Below the pieces are notes generated by a model. It saw only the letters and a list, made by a program, of their open reading frames with translations. It was not told the DNA's origin and did no database searches. A DNA stretch of 64,000 bases from Phoebastria nigripes (lineage: Eukaryota; Chordata; Aves; Procellariiformes; Diomedeidae). The translations under genes were made by a program, and so were the position numbers. The stretch lies in the NCBI GenBank assembly GCA_035582835.1, contig JAYKAV010001289.1, forward strand, positions 1,317,539-1,381,538, read 5' to 3'. Shown piece after piece: positions 25,729 through 40,019 of the stretch; within the stretch, counting starts at the first letter, position 1, and each line of letters opens with the position of its first letter.

Positions 25729-28700
25729 TGGCTGTCATCTTGGGTCTCGTCAGCTTTCAGATCTCTTAGCTGACCGGTTTTTAATGATACTTCAATTGTT
25801 ATTTTTTAAATCATCTTTTGTCAATGACTGCCCCAAGGAAAAACAGATTGAGAAGCTACTGGTTTAAGAAACTGAAAATAGAAGGGGTTAGAGCTTGCTA
25901 AGGCATCTGATGAATTCAGGCATATACTGTAATGTGCTACACTATTTCTACAGAAGAATTAGATGCCACATTGCTTATATAGTGCACACAGTTATTGTGA
26001 CTTTCTCGGGAGACTGACTTTACACACCTCTAGTTTGCACCCTCTGTTAAGGGAAACAGATGAGGAAGCGCAGCTTTAGGTTTCATCTGACTGAAACAGG
26101 CCACATTGGCAACCGCAATACTGGGAGCTCAGAGATCCAGCGCAGCAGCCTGGATGTTATCCATCTAATTTCAGTATCTAATCTCTCTAGACACTTATAA
26201 TATGCCACTCACTGGTGTGCTCTATCTTAGCTGATAGTGAAATCATTTAATACAAGTGGGTAGTGAGGTAGGCGACAGGCTGATTGATGGCAATGTCTTC
26301 ATTTAAAGCTATACAACACCACCAGACAGATGACTAGAGCAGCTCAGGAGTAGAGCTCTGCCTAAATTTTTTGGTATCCATGCAAGTTTATCATGCCAAA
26401 GTATGGCTTACACAATGTACTAAATCATTTTCCTAAAAAGAAGTTGAGCTACCTCAAACCCATTTCTTAAAGCAGAGGGCATCAGCATCTCACAGGAGAT
26501 TACAGTGAGAATTATCATTTCTCCCTCTCGACAGTGAGAATCTGCTTTTCCACTACCTTATGGTAACCAAAAAGAATACTGGCTTCTTGAAGCTACCGGT
26601 ATTTTAACTGTGATCTGTAATGCCTCAGCGGCAAAGCTGGTGCTTTCTGACAACAAGCAAGTAAACGCACCAACACTGCTCATGCTTGGTGTCACAACTC
26701 TGTCCTCCATATCATGCAAGTGGGAATCAGACAGACCCTTTGAGGCAAATTTGGTGTCCATCATTTGCTACAAATAGATGAGGGAAGCCAGCAAACACCA
26801 AAAGCACAGATGGAAATATAGAGATGCTCCTGTAGAGAGTGGTTCCTGCATATTAATACCCATAATTAAAGCCTGGGAAAGCCTTTGCCCCTCTATTTCT
26901 TCATGGCACTCCTGCTCAGAGATCCCAGAAGGACAGACTGGATGCCACAGGGAATGCCATAAAAAGTCCATTCTTGATGAGCCTCCAGTCAAAGCCTAAA
27001 GGCAGGGTTCCATGTAAAGGAAGAGGGGGCTGTACTGAGTTTAGGGAGCAGGAAGGTCTGTTCCTTTCCTTTCTTAAGGGCCTTGAGCATGTCAGGTTAA
27101 TAATTCATGCCCACTTTTCTTCTCCATTCCTTAAGCCCAGCTGGTTCTAGGGAAAGCAATGGCAGAAAAGTCTCTGTCCACCCTTGTATTTCCATGGATA
27201 CACAACCTGACTACAACCTCTGCACCCACAAATTCCCTCAAATCCAATGGGTTTTTAGACTGTAGCCAACCTCTTGTTCTGCCTTAAGGAAAAAGACAAA
27301 GGTGAATTAGGTCCTTTTCACCTCCACCAGCACTCTCATGGAAACTGAGTCCAGATAGTTTCAAACCCTCTGTTCAGGAGTGACCTGCACAAGAGCTTCT
27401 GAATGCATATTTATTTAGCTCCTGTGGAAAAATCAAAACACATTCCCCTTAATTCATAAAAGAATATCTGGAGGTAGTGGCTAATTCTGTCCCAATTCTT
27501 CCATGCTCCATTCAAGCTCTACATCGTGGGGCTGGTTCCAATCCAACAGCAGCACAAAGACAAGCTTTCAGTAAAACCTGCATTGTCCAAGGTGTTCAAA
27601 AGGGCATAACTAAAAGCATTTCCCTACAAAAGTCTGAATTTACATTATTTGCAATAGGACTGTGACATACCAGCATTTTACACCCTTCGAACAGCAGGGA
27701 TAAGATGAAGAGAATTTTTATGCTAGTGATCGTCTTTCTTAATGAAGGAGCTTTATCTCTCCCAGTGCCAGGTATTGTTGCAGTTTCTGTGGTAACAACT
27801 GACTGCATAGAGAAGGAAGTGGTGGCACAGAAGTCAGTGTAAATTGCTAGCATGTAAACAATGGCTACCTTGGGGTCTGTTTTACATACATACTTTTTTG
27901 ACTTGGTTTATGATCAATTTCTGGAAGGTAATTGTTAATGTCTACAATATTTATTACTTGTATTTTGGAAGCCATTGAGTAAATGTCCTATATGACGTAC
28001 TTTATATTCCATACTTTGCCAATACATAAATGCAACTTCTAATTTAGGATAAAACCCATTTGATTTTTGTCCATACAGGGAAAATTCATTCTTTAGTCCA
28101 GCCTAGAAAATCAGATGTAAACTTTCTCAATGAAAATCACAAAATAGAAAATATAAAATTATAGAGTATAAAATATATATACACATATATACGAGCAAAC
28201 CAAAGCAAACAGAAGATGACATGACGTGAAAGATAAGAGCAGGTAAAGCTTTTTTCTATTCCGTTTTCATGGAAGAAGTTGATGAGTGTTAATCTCAGGG
28301 AGCAAACTCAGGTCGGAACACCAAAGCTGTGTAAGCACTTCAAGTGACTGAAATGAAGCGATGAAGAAGACCAGGCTTAATAGCTTTCATTTAAAAAGAC
28401 AGTTCGTATTCAGAGTTAAGGTGTCAGTAACCATACGTAAAACCTCTAAAATAACTCAGGAAATGCCTTCAGAAATCGAGACTGCAATGGTTGGTGCCAT
28501 TTCTTTCACTACCCACATCTACTCACACCCTAGTTCTCTAGAAACACGTTCTCAAAATGGAAGCAATTTCTCAAGCACCAAGCCGTGTTTCTGGTTTACT
28601 GAATTCCTGCAGAGTACTGAAGTTTCATTGAGTAGAAACTAAGGCATCCAGACCAATTTGTTTAGTCATGAAAATAACAGAAGAATGGAAGACAAACAAG

Positions 28701-31700
28701 TTGCAAGGGTGGAAACTCTTGAACTAGTTTTCTACCAGCTTCTCACAATCCATATATGTTTTATGAAATGTGTTTGTGTTGGCTAGGACACAGGACTAGC
28801 TGCTTAAAAAATGGGGCACAGTCATTCATTTCTCTCAGTCCAGCTCTGAAGAGTGCTCTTTAACACAGAGATTTCAGGCTGCCATAACCACAACGTTCTC
28901 AACTAAATTACTTTCTTACCTGAAGGGTAATAGCGATACCAAACATCCCATAGAAATATGTTGACATATACCAACCACTTTGCGGCCCAAATCCGACTGC
29001 AGTCAGTAACAGATTTATGCTAGCAGAAGCAAGATTGAGCTATTTATGGACATCACTTGATGTACTGGTTACATGGCTGAAAACAAACAGCCCCAGAACA
29101 ATATATTGTGCTTGAAAACCCCAGTCGTTCTGCTGTTAGATCTGACCATGGCAAAGCTGACTTCACTTGGCTGTGGTACCCATGAGCCAGGATAATGGAG
29201 GTTTCCAGCTTGTCCTGGAGCACTCGGACTCAGCAGTGCTACAACTGCATTTCCAGCTGGTACAGCACGTTCTTTAATATTACATTACTTTCAGTTTCCG
29301 AGTGGAGGTGGACCTCAAGTTCCTTTTCACAGGGGAGGACTCCTAGGCAGTGCTGCTCTTTGGCTTTTAGCATTTCCTTTCACAACAGGCAAGAGCTATT
29401 CTCATCACCTCCTGGCTGTTTGTCATTGCTCTCCGTTATCTCAGGCAGTCTCCACCAGGACCGCTACAGAGCTGCAAGCATATTGCAGTCAGCGCTGCTT
29501 TGCAGTGAGGGAGATGGCCCTTGAAAGGCAGGCAGCAGCCCTCTTCTTCCAGCTCACCAGCTGCTCTGCTGGGGACAGCCTCAAATCACCCAGAGCTACT
29601 CTCACACCAGAGGCACTGAGGCTGCCCAGTACTACGGCGTAGGCAAGAAGGAGGAAAAAAGCAAAGTCCCAAAGGCCACACTAAAGATGTCCCCCATGGA
29701 TTAGCATTGTTTTAACCAACTAAAATTACACATCTGCCATGTGTCAACAGAGCCTTCATTTCTCCTCACTGTAGCTTCTCCTTCATCTCTCAGAACTCTC
29801 ACATAATCTCCTCAGTCAGCTCAGAGGGACAAATCTGGGCCCAGTACGCTTTCAGTTTGGGCCTGTTCCTACTCAGGATTTTTAGATAACCCCATGTTTG
29901 AAGGCAACTGGGATCCTATCCACGTCCTTGGAAAAGGATGGTCAGCAGCTTGTCTATCCAGAGGCCTGATTTTGAATGAAGAACTCAGTGCTCAGTTCAG
30001 GCACCCATTTCCATGAAACGTATTACCTGGTGGATGCTGAAAGGCAATGCTTAAGGCACCTGATGGATACTGAAAGAGTTTTAAAGCATCCTAAAAGTAC
30101 TCGGTGTTTAAGTTTCCCAAATTTAAATAATAAAGAATGATTTCAAGAGGAATTGGTACCTAAATTAACAAATCCCATTACGGATTTGTCCTTTTGAGAA
30201 ATGATCCTCCGGTTAAGCTTTTTAACTGTAGAACAACTTCACTAGTTGATAATTTCTAAACAAAGGAGAGAGATTAATATCCATTCTTTTACGAATTGCT
30301 AACTCTGATTCTACTGAAGTTAACACAACTTTTTCAAATAGAAATGAATGTAATTTGCAGGTTAACTACAAATTTGCTAATTATTTGGCCANCATTTCAC
30401 TATATCAAGAGAAACACCACTCCCTGTTTTTATCCAATTACAAGGGAAATATATCTCATTGCTTGAGTATGTAAACCATCACCTACCCTTTGCTTTAGGA
30501 GATAAATGTTTTTAAATTATGATTGGCTAATATTTATCCTGGAATTAAAACAGTGATAATATTATTTAAGTCTGAGGAATGGCATAGATCAGACCATTAT
30601 CCCAATGCAAGCAGAAAGGAGAAGCAAGGTATGTACAAAACAATCAGGCATTTCAAGATACTAATTAATATTTCAAGATACCATGGGTTTAAACATTTCC
30701 CCAGATATTAATTACACTGCCCTTGGAGATCAGCAAGCATTTCATTATTGACTGCAATGGGAACAGAACCTCACCTGTATTCTGTTCTCCATACTTAACC
30801 AAACAATTCATCTGGTATTGACAGATGTCTGGAACAGCAGGACTTTCATGCTGCGCTGATGCTAAATACAGCAATTGGCAGCATTTTCTCTGGCCAAGTG
30901 AATTTAGGCCATCAGAGACAGCATTTCTGTAACTACTCCTGACAGGAAGAATTATTTTCTTGAGTATTTTGCACAAGATTTTAAAGCCAATAATTTGCAT
31001 GCTCCTAAGCTGAATGACAAGTTGGTGCCAATGTTTTCTTATGGTCTTGTTCAGAATCCCTTAGCAGTCTAACTTTTCCTTAAAATGTAGATGTTCTTCA
31101 CAGTTTCCTGTGATTTATGAAGAAGGCAACATGTCATCAGCATAACAATCCCCAAAGTCTTTCAAGACAATGTCACTGGCCTACCCTCCTTCATATTATC
31201 AGAGTGCTGTAAGGAAGAAAAGTCCTCAGACCAGTGCCAGCTAGGAACAGACTGCTGCCACAACTATCATAATCCGTTTAGCTGACAGTCCATTTCTCAT
31301 GTGCTCAGAAGTCACCATCAGAAAAGGAGACTGCTTCAGGCTGCTACTGACCACACTCCATCATGCAGCAATGACAGGGCACACGGGGACACCCCGTGCT
31401 CTTGTGGGCAGGTCAATGATAAACGAACACCTCAGGTGTACCGAAGACATGTAATCTACCTTTTCTGCCCACGTGGATGGGCACTGGTCAGAGCGTAGTC
31501 TTACCCTGTGCTTCTGGCTTAGGCAACTATTTCTTTCTGGGAACAAAGATGTTCAGTAGAACAGTATATTAATGACCAAGGGTTCATGTTTCTGTTTAGC
31601 TGGGAGGGTTCTGGCTAGAAACAAGCCTTGGATGCCAAGCGATCTATATAAAGAATGTAGCCTTAGTGATTAGGTCCTAGGATGTGGGATGGAAAACAAA

Positions 31701-32193
31701 ACCAAACAAACAAAAACAAGAAACAAAGATCTAGATTTATGATCCAAACCAAGAAGCCAAGAGTACTTGTGGAGATTCCCATAGCAAAGGAAGAGCAATG
31801 AGTGAGAACAAAGTACTACAAAATTGTCAGTTATTTAAGGCAGAACTGGTAAAAATGAATTGGAAAGTTTCCAAAGGATGCCTTTTTGCTTTATTATTTA
31901 TAATGGCAACTGCTTTGTATAAACTACCTTACACAATTGTTTTTGCCTTCACCCTGATTTATCTTACTTTCCTTGACAGATTCTGCCAGAACTGTTTAAA
32001 AAATAATTTGATGTGCTACATGTAGATTTTCCTCTGTCTACCCTCCACCCTCACGCGCACACAACCCAGCAGTCTTACTGCAAATTGCATAGGGATCCAC
32101 CATGCATTTTCTCTACATAAAAGATGCTGCTTTACTTTCAGACAGAAGAGGTTTGACTTACTTGAATGCCATCCAGAGACACAAGAAATTAAA

Positions 32194-32208
32194 GGGGGGG
32201 GGGGGGGG
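32194..32208 (+). repeat. G15 homopolymer
   Basis: Fifteen consecutive G follow AAATTAAA. Its length is likely to vary and may be misassembled. It is a candidate for unusual DNA structure but has no neighbouring G-runs to form a classical quadruplex. Confidence 0.95.
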
Positions 32209-32993
32209 AAGACATTACTACTGTGACACTTAAAGACAATTGCATCCTTAGGGTTACACCACACTCCCCAGTTGCATTCTCTGCTTCATCTACATGCAGA
32301 GCTTTCAGCGACACTAGAAAAAGAGCCAGATAGGGAGAACAGAACTGAGAAATGCAAAACTAGTTAACAAAGTAGAGTTTTTTGCCTTTTGAGCACATTG
32401 CCCAGTTAAGAAAAGAAATCAAGTTATTTTGCATGGACTCTTTAATTAATGTTTTCTAAAGTGCTTTGCAGTGTTTGAAAAATAATATTAAAAAATAAGG
32501 AGATTGAGAAGGAGTACAAAGAGATATAAATTCAACAGAAGTATTAGTTCAAATTCAATCTGAAATCAAAAATCAGTAAAGTAAATACACAGAAGAGGAT
32601 ACAAATGACAGNAGCTGCAGGAGCTGATAGCAATGAATGACGTGGAACAGCTGAGACTTAAGTCCATTTTAGGACAACCAGAACAGGCATGGATATAGAC
32701 AGAATTTGCTGGACAGGTTGGAGTAAGACATGAGACAATTTGCAACATGCCAAATATAAGAAAAGGACATAACTGAATTTGTTTGTAATTTCACTGCAAT
32801 TGACAGTAACAGGAAACCATGAGCCGGTTCTTTTAAGCAGGGTGGGCACTGAAGGGCATGCCCAAATGTTACATGCAATTTTTTTCCGTTGTGTGTTCAA
32901 GTCACACATGCATGCTCACCCGATTAACTGAATGAAATTGGTTGGATGGTGTTTTAATTTCCCCATAGAATAACATCCAGACTAGGCATGTGA

Positions 32994-33028
32994 TTTTTGG
33001 TTTTGTTTTGGTTTTTTGTTTTGTTTTT
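32994..33028 (+). repeat. T/G-rich low-complexity tract
   Basis: An irregular TTTTG/TTTTTTG run in the sense strand of the intron. It is simple sequence with no further structure seen. Confidence 0.85.
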
Positions 33029-36000
33029 AAGTACACACTGAATTCAGATTTTTCTAGAGTGGAAGGAAATAAAACAGATGCCAGATCTTGATGTGACACT
33101 AACTTCAACCAAAGGCTAAAAGCTTTAAGTATACTTGAGACCGCAGCACACTTCAAAGGTCGTTATTTATCACCATTCATTAAACAGTAAGCAATTAATT
33201 TTTAATGGAAAATCAAGTCAAAACATCAAGGGCTTTTTTTGACATGCCACAGCTTTATGAACTGCTGGGAGAAAATGAGGTAGCCTGTAGGGAAGTAGGA
33301 AACCTTTTATTTACTAGCAAGGAGAATCCTAACAGACATCTCTCGTGTTGTGGTATGTAAGGTAAAACACAGTGAGATATTATGGCAACATTCAAAAGGA
33401 CATAGTTCAAATATTTCCCTCTCTCACACAGTCTGTTTTTCTTCTTTCCAAATATTTATAGTGAGAGTTCATTTTCCCTCCTGCTTATCCTTTCACCAAA
33501 CAAAAATAATGCTAGCAAAACACACTGCACACAAACAAAATGAAAAAACAGCTAACAAATATAACAAATATAACGTAGTCAGAACTAGCCTGAACCAGGC
33601 TAGTTTAACCTCATTCTGATTTAATGAGGCTGTTTTGTTTAACAATTATTCAACTTCCTTAGGAAAAAACAAAACCAGAGAGAAACAGTGCAATCACGCT
33701 GCTTCCAAGAACCAATTTGTTGACACAAATCTCCTCTGAATAACATGAGAGGAATGGAAGAGTCTTGCAGTCTCTCCCCTTCTTAGGATACTCCTTTCTA
33801 GGCCAAGTGCTTTCAGAGGGATGCTAACCTGGAACATAGCCACAAAGTCCTCCCGCCTTGGGTCTGGCCCTCAGGCCTTGAAGTCATTAACGCCTCCAGA
33901 GGCAAAGACTCTCCAGAAAGATCGCATTTGTATCAGCTTTGCTTCAGATAGCCCCTGCAACTCAGCTTGGGGGACAGGTAGAGAAGGAGAGAGAGGAAAA
34001 GTCCTTTTGCATATTGGGATATCACAGTTTCTGCTGCAGATGTAAAGAGACACTGACAGCTCAGGGACTGCCTGATGTGGAGGTAGGCATTCAGCGTCCA
34101 GCACNTGCCAAACGAAGGGGATGGACAGTCAAATGCTCCACAAATGCTGTATCAGAGAGAACTGGAGATACTCCAAACTCTGCCGATCCTCCCCCAAGAT
34201 GAAAAATGAAAAGCACATTCCTGCAAAATGGAAATCACATTCCTGATTCCTCCTGACTGGGGAAGGAGAGAAATACTCCACACAGGGTAAGGTAGCTTTT
34301 CCTCTCCTAAAACTTCTCTAAAATATCAGAAACTAAAGTATAATAGAAAGCCACCGAGTCTCCTCTTACCAGTCACTGAGGGGCTGTGGATCCTGGGTCT
34401 GGCAGACATACAGAAGGGCAGATGGGTGTAAACACAAAGGATGAGTCTAGCAGACACCTGGGACCACAGGGCAGAGAGGTTCAGAAGCCGGAGCCATGGC
34501 CTGATGGTGGACAACCGCACTCCATAAGCAGGCACGAGGCGACCACTGCAAGTGGGCACAGTTGTCTTGACTATGGAGCTGACAGATCACGCCCTACACT
34601 GGATGAGTGCCCTGGTAACCAAGAGCAAGATTTGCTCATGATTGCTATCATACCCACATGGTTAGGGCTTGCTCACCCAACAGCTCCTGATTGGCTCCAG
34701 TTGACACAAAAGTCACAGACCCTGACGGTTTTCCATGCTAAGGCAGAAAACTAAAAGGATTTCTAAGCTAGTAAGAATAAAATTATTAGCTGTAACAAAA
34801 GAAAGTCTTCCCTTCTGCCCCTCCAATCCAGCTTTCCTACCATCTTTGGCACTTCTAACATGTCTGTCTCCCCAGAACAACTATATTGCCGGGACAGGAT
34901 GGAAAAACATGATACTATATTTTCCAGCCACAAGGATAAACAGGATGCTAAACTCAGATGAAGTCTCACTAGGATCATCTAACAAAAAATAGCAGCAACA
35001 AAACATTTCTTAGTCCTTCTGCGTGTGTTGCAGAGAACATCTAAATCGGGGGCTGTACTACTGGGCTCAGTGTTAACCATTTTGCCACAGAGATCACAGA
35101 ACAATTTTTTTTTCAGAGCTTGCTTTGTGAAGGGGCAAAATCCTGGAAATACTTTAGTGATGATTTTTTTGACACAAAAGGAGAAGAAATTAATTAGGAG
35201 CGAGACTTTTCTTCATTTGAATCTAACAGGAAGTGATGTTTTGAGAATAAAAAAGTAGAAAGCAATTCCACTGCCACCAGCACATTGTCTTTATTTTACA
35301 ATTGCCACTCTGCAGTATTGCATGAATCCTCTGAATACTTAAAGCAGGTAGAAAGCCAGGTAGGCAGACAAGTATGGAGGAGTGAGTACTGACNGTGTTG
35401 GCTGGACCAGCTGGGTATGAACCACAACTGAAAATGCAACAATGCATTTACAGTGTTTTGAGCAAACACTACAGTCTCAGCTCTTCCGTAGTGACTGGAG
35501 TTAGGAGTTAATGGATCCGAGTACGTTCTCACACCACTATTACCATGGTCGCTGCATTAATTTTAGATTATTGCCTTACTGATTTACAGGGAGTCCCAAG
35601 AGATCAAAACCAAACCACTGATCTCCCCGCTCCTTCCTTTCTTATATCTTACTGCCAGAGAATCCATAACAGAGCTGGTCAGATTTAGCCCTACCATAAT
35701 TCTACTAAGTTCAATCTGAAACCTCTACTGTAACATGAAATTTGGTCTTGTTTACTGTACTTAAAGTTCTAAAGAGGTTATTCTAAGCTTAGTATAAATC
35801 ACTATGGAAAAAATTCTGCACACAAGAGTGGGGATTTACAGGCTACTTAATAACTTATCTGTACTCTCCATTTCATTCTAATGAAATAACTGGAGCTCTC
35901 TGACCCTATGAAATGTCTTCAGTACCAAAGAATCATTATTAAAGATACATAACTGTGATGTTACAAAAAACCCCAACCCTATGTCCCTTGTCCTGCAGTT

Positions 36001-39000
36001 CTAAAACTAACAAGTTCAATGTAGTCCATAAGCATCAGAGAGTATTGAAAGTCTGCCAATGTCCACAGGAAGATTAGTGCTAATTGGTAGTGATCTTTGA
36101 AAAGAAATCAGTTTGGAAATTTTAAAAGGGAAATATAAAGTGGCGACTTACCACTAAGTCATGGGAAATATCTTTGCTAAGCAGTTGCACTAATTAGAGA
36201 GAGAGGGTAAAAAAAAAAAAAATGACCCCAATCTAGCAAAGGGCTCAAATAACTTAAACCCATATGAACTGGGCATCAAAGTTATTCACTCTTCAGAATT
36301 AAACATGACTTCTTGCTTAGCTGGACCAGGGCCCAGAAATAGGAGATATAATGAATCTCTCCCTTTCATTTTGAAAACTGCTTTAATTATATGTTGGTGA
36401 TCCAAGTAAGGATTAACCCTCAGGTCTTTGGAAACAGCCTTCACATTTTGCAGTTCTCAGTCTGCCCACTTTTAGACCCATAATACAAAACATTATGCCG
36501 GGTACTTGCCAGCACAGATGGCCCAGGTGCTGGGTGCGGCATGGCATGGCACTGCAGACTCTCAGCATCTGCCTCCACCCTCCCAAGAGTCGAGGCTGCT
36601 TCAAGCCATCAGCCTGTCCCTCACCCTCATTGACAGTCAAACAAAACTCAGAAGTCTTTTAGCCCGCCTCTGGCAGGAGTGCACCTCGCCTAGCTAAGGG
36701 GCATCTGTCCTCCCTGCCTTAGCCCACCCACCTGCACCGCTCAGTTGGGTCTGCCCAACTGTGCCCATCTGCCTTGCCAGTCTCACAGGAACCCAACCCA
36801 TTTCCTGTAATTCTTCTCTCTTACAACTAACCTTTTCTGTAGCTTCTGAAAGATGTGGCTGTTCTCCTCATGCACCATAACTTTAGTTAAAGCCTGGGAT
36901 GGGGCCCTTCTCCCCATTAAAAAGCCAGTGATAGGCATTTAAGATGATTTTCTGATCCCAGTAAGAAGGGAAGATACTCAACAGTTTTGAAAAACCGGTC
37001 CATTTTTAGCCAGATACCAGCTTGCATCCCTAAGACCCCTAAAAGCCAAATTAAAGGAAAGGTTCCCTGAAGTGGCATCCTATTCTGCACTCTTGATTTC
37101 AAAGGAAGGTATTCAGGATCCTATAGTTCACTGTATTCCTTTGTCATTTGGCAATTAAGAGAGGGGTTTTCACATTATGTTCATTTTATCAACTGGTTTT
37201 CCCCTTTCAGAAGGCCTACAGTGAATGACAGGTTTCACTGAAATAAATGACAGCACTCCATGATGTGAAGCTGGGTCAGTATTTCAATTCACCTCTTGTC
37301 TTGAGGCTAATTTCTAAACATGCATAAGGATTGCATGATTGTGTGGCTCCTTTATAAGAATGTGAAAATTCAAGGCTAGCGATAGGCCTGAAACTCTGGT
37401 TGTGCCCTCGTCAATATTTTTCATACAAAATGCAGACTTCATTCTCACCTCTAGCACAGAAGTATGGCCAACACCACTTATCTGCTTATTCTTAGGCACA
37501 GGAATATTGGTGTTCTTGGCTGTGCTTATGAGATTATTTCAATATATTATAACACCGTAAAAATCACTGAAATGCAATAACATTGTTGCACATTTATTGC
37601 TTTTAACCAACTATAAAAACTAAAACGTAAGCTTTGTTTCCCTCCATTGGTTTTGGGAGAAAGCCAACCCTCACTCCACAAAGTGTTATTTGCAAAACGC
37701 TCCTACCTTGCCAAACCATTAGATGTAAACCTTTTTAAACAGTGCACAGGATATCATAAACCCTAGATAGGCTTCAAATGACTCTATATCTCCATTCTTT
37801 CCCTTTGGAGTCATACAAGTGCTATTTAAATATGATACATGTTTTAATACACCATCATTACTTCATATCTTTAGTCAATTACTTCCCAAGCACAACCAAA
37901 GTAATCCTTTTTGCTTAGCATTAAGGACTTAGAGACAAGGCTGTTATGGAGGAAGAAGATCTGCCTTAAGGATAGCCTGAGATTTTCTAGATAGTCCCAG
38001 AGGAGGGATGAGGTGACGAGTGGGGTCTACAAGTCAACTAAACCACTTTAGAATTAATGTAACACTGGGGATTTAATGTTATAGTAACTGGATTGGCCCA
38101 AGCAATCATCTTTTCCTTATGAGGTGTTTTTACTTCATCCCTTTAATCACAAAAAGAAGAAAAGGAGTAGAACCTCAAGTCCAAATCATTTAACTTTTAA
38201 AGAAGCTTGACTTTTATTTCCAAATTCAATTCCATAACCAATACATTTTTGCTTCCAGGTTCCACATTTAAAGCTGCAAGGAAGCCTACCTACTTTTATT
38301 GAAGAATCTAAGAGATTTGTGCTTATTTGTGCAGAGCCCTAACACACAAAACATAGCTGGCAGGAATTTAATTTCTGTGAAACTCAAATTGCAAGAAGTC
38401 CTTCCAGCCTGATCTAGCATCAGTACCAAGACCTACTTTGAACCCAATCAGGACTCTAAAATTAACAACAGCATCTGGTAGGAAAATTGAAAAACTGCCA
38501 TTCAAAAGGTAAGAAAAAAACAACTCAATTCCAAAAAGATTAGGAGAAATATCCTACCAGTAATATTTTCTTGGCTTTCAAAGAGAATGCTCTTCCTGCT
38601 TGAAATCCATTCACTTGGCAGACTAGAATTGCCTAGATGCAGTTCTCTATTGCATAAACTTTACATTTTTAGTCTCTTTTAATTACTTTGATTTAGACAA
38701 AATGAAGCCACTTAAGACCTGGCAGAAAATAACCCAATTAATATTTCCCTTCTCATCAAGTCTTTAGATTAATTATGCATTCTAATAAAGGCTTAAGGAC
38801 TTGTTTCTAACAGCTACTGACCATTTTCATCTTAAACCAACAACACCTTTAAACACATGCTTAACTTAATTACCTAAAAAGTCCTTTCAGAGTAAATGGT
38901 TCTATTGACAGTCATAAGAAGTTAGGCAGAGGAGATGACCAGAACCTGGAGAGCTTAGAACCTGGCAGAAAAGAACTTTTTAAGAAAAGACATAAAATCA

Positions 39001-39849
39001 TCTAATTTGAAAAACTTAATGAAGCAGGCAATAATTCCTGTTTCTCATGTCTTAATACATTATAACACTTGTGTCCTCTAGTCTATGTATTCTTTCCAGT
39101 AAAATTTTCTAAACATTTTGTATTCCCAGTTTATAAAGGAAAGTCACAGAAAAAATTGAAGCAATAAGAATTAAATATACCCATTTCTTCTAAAGTCTCT
39201 GAATAAAAAAAACCCTTACCAAAATATTTCTTTTTTTTCCACAATGAGGTATCTAGACACTGGATCTCATCTCATTGTCCTTTGCAAAAGAAAAATTGAC
39301 ACTGGCTCTACCGAGAATTTCAGCCAATCAAATACCCCATGTAAAGGATGATGAAGAAATACCATTGCCTTGTCCCTAAGATAAAAAAACTAATTGTGCA
39401 AGTCTATCTGCAGCCCTGAAACCAGGTTACCTAATAGCCAGATCTGATAAACAGTCTCCTCATTAAATTCCCATTTACTGCCAAAAGAATTCTATGTAAG
39501 AATGAGAAAACTAGGTCCAAAGAAGGTGTTTCTAAATAGAGTTTAAAATAGAAATATATTTATTCCGAGTTCAGTACAAAACACAAAATCAGCAAATTAA
39601 CACAGTTTGTGTTGCTACTGAGTGTAAAATAAATTAGCTAGTGGAAATTAGGATAACCAATCAACACCAACAAGTATTTTACTAAGGACAAGAAATTTGC
39701 AAAAGGCTTGAGTAAGTTAAAATGTAAAAATTCTCGAATTATTAAACATCAGTGGAGCTAGACTAACACAAATCTTCCATTAATCTTAATGGCAGCTACT
39801 TGTCAGCCGTAAGAGTATATAGACAGTCTTCCTTCTAATTTTAACAGAA

Positions 39850-39880
39850 TGAGCAGGACAAGCATATAATGTCCTGCTCA
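39850..39880. repeat. perfect 11-bp inverted repeat with 9-base loop
   Basis: TGAGCAGGACA at 39850-39860 is the exact reverse complement of TGTCCTGCTCA at 39870-39880, with loop AGCATATAA. In such a large window one stem of this size with a short loop is not very surprising. I note it as a structure, not as a functional RNA. Confidence 0.8.
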
Positions 39881-39968
39881 GCCAAGAATTCAGGGATTGT
39901 ATTCCAGGTCCAAAGATTAAGTAAGTACTCTCTTATATGCTTTTACAAAAGAATAACTGGTAACAGTT

Positions 39969-40019
39969 AAAAAATCCCCCAACAACAACAACAAAAAAAC
40001 CAAAACACAAAACCCCCAC
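39969..40019 (+). repeat. A/C-rich low-complexity tract
   Basis: AACAAC triplets are followed by mixed A and C runs. It is simple sequence and causes the cysteine/phenylalanine-rich reading on the other strand. Confidence 0.85.

Larger units (their letters stand above)
25146..32993 (+). other. KCNC1: KCNC1 intron 1, 25.1-33.0 kb, no gene seen
   Basis: This is intronic DNA without supported genes. It holds the 21-base tandem repeat at 25675-25728, a TA-rich run at 28172-28192 and a G15 homopolymer at 32194-32208. A pyrimidine tract ending in ACAG lies near 25268-25286 and looks like a splice acceptor, but nothing coding follows it. The open frames at 27596-27853 and 29195-29524 show no domain and no conserved motif. 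Confidence 0.7.

Noticed and set aside
28279..28352. C/D-box snoRNA-like spacing (TTGATGA ... CTGA)
   Set aside because: The C box has T in place of the purine, there is no convincing terminal stem or internal D'/C' pair, and no antisense element is recognised.
34386..34754. Plus-strand frame of 122 codons
   Set aside because: It starts and ends without gene context, matches no family I know, and its region shows nothing other than a slightly higher GC content.
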